Source: Actinomycetota bacterium
GTDB taxonomy: Bacteria; Actinomycetota; Actinomycetes; Streptosporangiales; Streptosporangiaceae
Assembly (NCBI GenBank): GCA_003242605.1
Contig: QGUZ01000046.1
Location: 1-24,829 of the forward strand
Direction: 5' to 3'
DNA length: 24,829 nt
Shown here: in pieces, positions 20,893-24,829 of the stretch
Position numbering within the stretch: the first letter of the stretch is position 1
Layout of the letters: every line of letters starts with the position of its first letter
Program-made: the position numbers and the translations under genes
Notes under the pieces: model-generated
Database searches by the model: none
What the model was told of the DNA's origin: nothing
The model's input: only the letters and a program-made list of their open reading frames with translations

Positions 20893-21308
20893 ACGGATTA
20901 CGCAGCCGACCCGACGGGACGGAGCCCCGACGGCGATGGCCACGTGAGACGGCGAGCAGGCCTCTGATCACGCGCTTTTGTGATCAGATGCGGCGGGTGC
21001 GCGCACGGTGGCCAGGGCTCGGTGGCCTCGATGCCGGGAATCGGCCACCAGTGATCGGCATGTCGGCCCGCCTCGTCAGGTGCCGGTGGACACCCGGTGG
21101 GAGCGGGCCCGGGAAGCGAAACGCCGCGCCACGCCTCGCGCCGGTGTCCGGCCCGACCACGCGCCAGAACGCTTCCGCGGCTTCTTTCCCGCCACGGATC
21201 CCGGCCGGACCGTTGCCGACGTCGGGATCGTCCGCGCCAGGGCTGGTCCGAGGCCCGATCCACCGCCACCACATCGAGCCGCACAGCGCCACCCGCCCTG
21301 AACACAAG
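20893..21308. other. Gene-free spacer between the MFS and pgl regions
   Basis: About 415 bases. Frames on both strands give Arg/Pro/Gly-rich peptides that I cannot link to any family, with no good ribosome site. It contains a perfect inverted repeat (20963-20988) and otherwise nothing I recognise. It could be a fully decayed gene. Confidence 0.5.
20963..20988. repeat. Perfect 9-bp inverted repeat
   Basis: TCTGATCAC (20963-20971) and GTGATCAGA (20980-20988) with spacer GCGCTTTT. It is AT-rich for this genome and no gene start or end is close, so it is either an orphan operator or a hairpin from a lost gene. Confidence 0.5.
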
Positions 21309-21339
21309 ATGGCCCCGCCGGAGCTTCCGGCAGGGCCAT
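21309..21339 (-). terminator. Terminator of the zwf-opcA-pgl operon
   Basis: A 14-bp stem with one mismatch (left arm 21309-21322, right arm 21326-21339) and a 3-base loop, 44 bases after the pgl stop on the - strand. It is followed in that direction by the T-rich CTTGTGTT. It is the expected end of the pentose-phosphate transcript. Confidence 0.7.
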
Positions 21340-21382
21340 CACGCATACAGCCTGTGCGGCGACGCCGCGCGCACCACGCCGC

Positions 21383-22156
21383 TCAGGGCGAGGCCGCGCG
21401 AACCAGGCCCGGAGGGATCTTGCTCGCCGCCGCCCGGTCCAGCAGGAACAACGTCTCCTGGCGCCCCCGCGCCCCGGCCGCGGGCACCTGGATGGGGCCG
21501 GCGTCGGAGAGCGCGAGCCGTACGGCGGCGGCCTTCTCGGCGCCCGCCGCCACGATCCACACCTGGCGGGCCGCCCGGATGGTGGGCAGGGTGAGCGAGA
21601 TGCGGGTCGGCGGCGGCTTGGGGGAGCCGTGGACGGCGACCACGGGGCGCTCGTCGTACAGCGCCGGCATGCCGGGGAACAGCGAGGCCACGTGGGTGTC
21701 CGGGCCCAGGCCGAGCAGGAGCAGGTCGAACGACGGCACCGGGCCGTGGTCCTCCGGCCGGGCGGCCTTGCGCAGCTGCTCGGCGTACGCCTCGGCGGCC
21801 TCCTCGGGGGAGAGGCCGGAGTCGGCGGCCGGCATCGGGTGCACCCGCTCGGGGTCGACGTCGACGTGGTCGAGCAGCGCCCGGCGGGCGCCGGTCTCGT
21901 TGCGCTCCGGGTCGCCGCTGGGCAGGTAGCGCTCGTCGCCCCACCAGATGTCCAGGTTCCGCCAGTCGACCGCGACGTGCGCGGGGGAGGCGGCGACGGC
22001 CGCGAGCGTGGCGATGCCGATGGTGCCGCCGGTGAGCACGATCGAGGCCGACCCCTTCGCCGCCTGGGCGTCGACCAGGCGGGTGATGAGCCGGGCCGCG
22101 ACCGCCTGGGCGAGCACCTCGGCGTCGCGGTGCACGACGACGGTGGGCGTGCTCAC
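21383..22156 (-). CDS. pgl: 6-phosphogluconolactonase
   Basis: Hydrolyses 6-phosphogluconolactone to 6-phosphogluconate, the second step of the oxidative pentose phosphate pathway, in the cytoplasm. The 257-residue product starts at GTG 22156, which overlaps the opcA stop by 4 bases (GTGA), so the two are translationally coupled; the long frame to 22702 is an opcA shadow. Family signatures: SIVLTGGTIG (phosphate loop), DWRNLDIWWGDERYLP with NETGARRALLDHV, and LLLLGLGPDTHVASLFPG (the usual GMGPDGHTASLFPG, here with Thr for Gly and Val for Thr). Length is normal. It is the last gene of the operon and is followed by a terminator. Confidence 0.95.
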   Translation of the reverse strand: MSTPTVVVHRDAEVLAQAVAARLITRLVDAQAAKGSASIVLTGGTIGIATLAAVAASPAHVAVDWRNLDIWWGDERYLPSGDPERNETGARRALLDHVDVDPERVHPMPAADSGLSPEEAAEAYAEQLRKAARPEDHGPVPSFDLLLLGLGPDTHVASLFPGMPALYDERPVVAVHGSPKPPPTRISLTLPTIRAARQVWIVAAGAEKAAAVRLALSDAGPIQVPAAGARGRQETLFLLDRAAASKIPPGLVRAASP

Positions 22157-23061
22157 ACCGCCTCCCGGGCGAGCCACCGGATCGCCGACGCGTACACGTC
22201 GTCCGGGTCGAGCCGGCGCAGCTCCTCGGCGAGCAGCTCCGACGCGGGACGGCGGGCGAGCGCCACCTGCCGCGGCGCCTGGCCGGGCCGGACCAGCGTG
22301 GCCTGCCGGGCGTCCTGCCGGGTCACCACGATCTCGCCCGCGGCCGCGGTGAGCCGCACCTCGGTCAGCCCGGGGCCGGGGCCGTACCCGACCCGGATCG
22401 GCGCGCCGAGCCGCTCCGACAGCCACGCGGCGAGCAGGCACACACTCGGGTTGCGCTCGGCGCCCACCACCAGGCCCTCGGTGACCTCGCCGACCGGCTG
22501 GTCGAACGCGGCGGCGAGCAGGCTGCGCCACGGCGTCAGCCGGGTCCAGGCCAGGTCGGTGTCGCCCGGCACGTAGCCGTCGGCCCGCGAGCGGATCGCC
22601 CGCACCGGGTCCGGGCTCGCCTTGGCGTCGGTGATACGCCGCTGCGCGAGCAGGCCGATCGGGTCCTTCGCCGGAACCTGCGGGCAGTCGATCGGCCACC
22701 ACGCCACCACCGGGGTGTCCGGCAGCAGCAGCGGGCTCACCACCGAGTCGGCGTGCTCGGTGAGCTCGCCGTACAGCCGGAGCAGCACGACCTCGCCCGG
22801 CGTGGACTCGCCCATGCGGATCTCCGCGTCGAGCCGGGTGCCCTCGTCGTCGTCCCGCGGGATCACCACGAGGATGCGCGACGGGTGCTCCCGCGCCGCC
22901 TCGGTCGCGGCCCGCACCGCGTCGTACTGCCGGGCCTCGTCCGCCACCACGATCAGCGTCAGCACCATGCCGATCGCCGGGGCGCCCATCTGGTGACGCA
23001 GCTTCATCAGGTGCGCGTCGATCTTGGACGCCGTGGTCGAGGTGAGCATGAAGCTGGTCAC
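22153..23061 (-). CDS. opcA: Glucose-6-phosphate dehydrogenase assembly protein OpcA
   Basis: OpcA is needed for assembly or redox activation of glucose-6-phosphate dehydrogenase in cyanobacteria and actinobacteria. The 302-residue product starts at GTG 23061 (MTSFMLTSTTASKIDAHLMKLR) with GGGGAGG 5 bases upstream. Family features include the N-terminal LTLIVVADEARQYDAVRAATEAAREHPSRIL region, VVAWWPIDCP, the segment DPIGLLAQRRITDA, and the C-terminal basic/acidic end RRPASELLAEELRRLDPDDVY. It lies 34 bases after zwf and overlaps pgl by 4 bases. This zwf-opcA-pgl order is conserved in actinobacteria, which supports the assignment as strongly as the sequence. Confidence 0.95.
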   Translation of the reverse strand: MTSFMLTSTTASKIDAHLMKLRHQMGAPAIGMVLTLIVVADEARQYDAVRAATEAAREHPSRILVVIPRDDDEGTRLDAEIRMGESTPGEVVLLRLYGELTEHADSVVSPLLLPDTPVVAWWPIDCPQVPAKDPIGLLAQRRITDAKASPDPVRAIRSRADGYVPGDTDLAWTRLTPWRSLLAAAFDQPVGEVTEGLVVGAERNPSVCLLAAWLSERLGAPIRVGYGPGPGLTEVRLTAAAGEIVVTRQDARQATLVRPGQAPRQVALARRPASELLAEELRRLDPDDVYASAIRWLAREAV

Positions 23062-23095
23062 AGCGCCTCCCCTTGCGCGGTCGCCGTGCGCGCGA

Positions 23096-24799
23096 TCACA
23101 GCCGCCTCCAGGACCTGCCGTCGCGCGCCATCAGCTCGTCGGCCGACTTCGGGCCCCAGGTGCCGGCCGGGTAGTCCTCCGGCGGGCCCTGCTTGGCCCA
23201 GAACTCCTCGATCGGGTCGAGGATCTGCCAGGACAGCTCGACCTCGGTCTGGTGCGGGAACAGCGGCGGGTCGCCGATGAGCACGTCGAGCAGCAGCCGC
23301 TCGTACGCCTCGGGCGACGACTCGATGAACGACTCGCCGTAGGCGAAGTCCATCGTGACGTCGCGGACCTCCATCGCCGTGCCCGGCACCTTCGACCCGA
23401 ACCGCACCGTCACGCCCTCGTCCGGCTGCACCCGGATCACCAGCGCGTTCTGGCCGAGGATCTCGGTGTCGGTGCTGCTGAACGGCAGGTGCGGGGCACG
23501 CTGGAAGATCAGCGCCACCTCGGTCACCCGGCGGCCGAGCCGCTTGCCGGTGCGCAGGTAGAACGGCACCCCGGCCCAGCGGCGGTTGGCGATCTCCAGC
23601 TTGATCGCCGCGTACGTCTCGGTGGTGGAGTCCGGCGGGATGCCGTCCTCCTCCAGATAGCCCTTGACCCGCACGCCGCCCTGCCAGCCGGCGGTGTACC
23701 GGCCGCGGGCCGTGCCCAGCGCCAGGTCCTGCGGCAGCCGTACCGCGCGCAGCACCTTCTCCTTCTCCCGGCGGATCGCGTCGGCGTCGAAGAACACCGG
23801 GTCCTCCATCGCGGTGAGCGCGAGGAGCTGGAGCAGGTGGTTCTGGATCACGTCGCGCGCGGCGCCGATGCCGTCGTAGTAGCCCGCCCGGCCGCCGATG
23901 CCGATGTCCTCGGCCATCGTGATCTGCACGTGGTCGATGTACTCGCGGTTCCACACCGGCTCGAACAGGTTGTTGGCGAACCGCAGCGCCATGATGTTCT
24001 GGACGGTCTCCTTGCCCAGATAGTGGTCGATGCGGAACACCGAGGACGGCGGGAACACCGAGTCGATGATCGCGTTGAGCTCGCGCGCCGACTGCAGGTC
24101 GTGCCCGAACGGCTTCTCGACCACGACCCGCCGCCACGACCCGTTCGAGGCCTGGGCGAGGCCGGTGCGCTGCAGCTGGCGGATCACGGTGGGGAAGGAC
24201 TTCGGCGGGATCGACAGGTAGAAGGCGTAGTTGCCGCCGGTGCCGCGGGTCCGGTCGATCTCGCGCAGCTCGGCGGCGAGGTTGTCGAACGCCGCGTCGT
24301 CGCCGAACTCGCCCTTGACGAAGTGCATGCCCTGGCGGAGCTGCTGCCAGACCTCCTCCCGGAACGGGGTGCGGGCGTGCTCCTTCACCGCGTCGTGGGC
24401 GACCTTGGCGAAGTCCTCGTGCGTCCAGTCGCGGCGGGCGAACCCGACCAGGGAGAACCCGGGCGGCAGCAGCCCGCGGTTGCCCAGGTCGTAGATGGCC
24501 GGCAGCAGCTTGCGCTTCGCCAGGTCGCCGGTGACGCCGAACAGCACGAGCACGCACGGCCCCGCCACCCGGGGCAGGCGCTTGTCCCGCGGGTCGCGCA
24601 GCGGGTTCGCGGCGGCCACCGCCTGGCTCGTCGACACCCGCGCGACCCCGGCCGCGGCGGTCCACGCCTCGTCGGCGGGCGCCTGGGCCTCGGCCGCGGC
24701 GGGCGCGGAGGCGGCCCGGCGGGCCGCCCCCGGCCGGGCCTGCCGCTCGGCTCCGCCGGGGCGCGGGGCGGGGGCCTCGCGGGGGGGACGATCGATCAT
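23096..24799 (-). CDS. zwf: Glucose-6-phosphate dehydrogenase with N-terminal extension
   Basis: Oxidises glucose 6-phosphate with NADP+, entering the pentose phosphate pathway. ATG 24799 shares one base with the upstream stop (TGATG) and has GGGAG 5 bases away, giving 567 residues. The normal enzyme (about 510) would begin near NPLRDP at residue 65, so the first 60 or so residues are an Ala/Pro/Arg-rich extension; a GTG at 24637 would give a usual length but has no good ribosome site. Motifs: the nucleotide loop FGVTGDLA (87-94), VVVEKPFG, the substrate site RIDHYLGKE (K263), and the C-terminal FWAKQGPPEDYPAGTWGP. opcA follows 34 bases on. Confidence 0.95.
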   Translation of the reverse strand: MIDRPPREAPAPRPGGAERQARPGAARRAASAPAAAEAQAPADEAWTAAAGVARVSTSQAVAAANPLRDPRDKRLPRVAGPCVLVLFGVTGDLAKRKLLPAIYDLGNRGLLPPGFSLVGFARRDWTHEDFAKVAHDAVKEHARTPFREEVWQQLRQGMHFVKGEFGDDAAFDNLAAELREIDRTRGTGGNYAFYLSIPPKSFPTVIRQLQRTGLAQASNGSWRRVVVEKPFGHDLQSARELNAIIDSVFPPSSVFRIDHYLGKETVQNIMALRFANNLFEPVWNREYIDHVQITMAEDIGIGGRAGYYDGIGAARDVIQNHLLQLLALTAMEDPVFFDADAIRREKEKVLRAVRLPQDLALGTARGRYTAGWQGGVRVKGYLEEDGIPPDSTTETYAAIKLEIANRRWAGVPFYLRTGKRLGRRVTEVALIFQRAPHLPFSSTDTEILGQNALVIRVQPDEGVTVRFGSKVPGTAMEVRDVTMDFAYGESFIESSPEAYERLLLDVLIGDPPLFPHQTEVELSWQILDPIEEFWAKQGPPEDYPAGTWGPKSADELMARDGRSWRRL

Positions 24800-24829
24800 C
24801 ACAGCTCCCGGGCGACGGCGAGCAGGCGG
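24799..24829 (-). CDS. tal: C-terminal codons of the gene before zwf, presumably transaldolase
   Basis: The last nine codons of a frame entering from the right edge read RLLAVAREL and then TGA (24801-24799), overlapping the zwf ATG by one base. Too little is visible to identify it by sequence. Transaldolase is inferred from the conserved actinobacterial tal-zwf-opcA-pgl order. It is coupled to zwf. Confidence 0.5.
   Translation of the reverse strand, partial: RLLAVAREL

Noticed and set aside
20832..21929. 365-codon + strand frame from the MFS promoter into pgl
   Set aside because: It crosses an operator, a spacer and the antisense of pgl with no family similarity; a composition artefact.

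Overview
This is a very GC-rich, densely coded window from an actinobacterium, probably a Streptosporangiales-like filamentous one; that placement is my inference from gene content, not a measured match. Supporting signs are RbpA, OpcA next to zwf, several membrane-anchored Ser/Thr kinases with a GxGxxG / HRDxKPxN / DFG core, GTG and TTG starts, and leaderless-type promoters.

Frame. Both ends hold central carbon housekeeping genes that point inward. On the left are the 3' part of tpiA, then secG and rbpA (+ strand). On the right are pgl, opcA, zwf and the last codons of a gene that should be tal (- strand, transcribed leftward). From family knowledge, gap-pgk-tpiA-secG and tal-zwf-opcA-pgl face each other across a short interval in other actinobacteria such as Mycobacterium. 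Here about 20 kb of accessory genes lies between them.

Interior, left to right. (1) A divergent HxlR regulator and RibD/DHFR-like reductase pair with a duplicated operator-like repeat (1263-2525). (2) A frameshifted adenosine deaminase pseudogene (2588-2970). (3) A YtcJ-type amidohydrolase behind a palindrome (3078-4724). (4) Two related small proteins, the first broken (4951-5521). (5) A tandem array of four single-pass kinase-like receptors (5632-11602): two have intact catalytic residues and two are pseudokinases with different lesions. All four carry a similar two-cysteine extracytoplasmic domain. This array is the most unusual system in the window. (6) An ACT-GNAT acetyltransferase (11854-12885). 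(7) A 600-base gene-free stretch with strong hairpins and long G runs. (8) A small two-helix membrane protein and a molybdopterin oxidoreductase (13501-16197). (9) A secreted beta-helix repeat protein (16322-17374). (10) A decayed methyltransferase and other gene-free DNA (17375-18772). (11) A convergent TetR / MFS exporter pair whose two outer promoters share an operator sequence (18773-20892). (12) A gene-free spacer with a perfect inverted repeat, then the pgl terminator.

How the parts work together. pgl, opcA and zwf form one translationally tight pentose-phosphate operon. The kinase array reads as one operon (1-bp gap, 4-bp overlap, then a 76-bp gap with its own ribosome binding site), probably building one sensory membrane complex. 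The TetR/MFS and HxlR/reductase modules look like self-regulated stress or drug-response cassettes. Two pseudogenes and three gene-poor tracts mark the interior as a region of gene turnover. I saw no tRNA, rRNA, CRISPR array, transposase or integrase.
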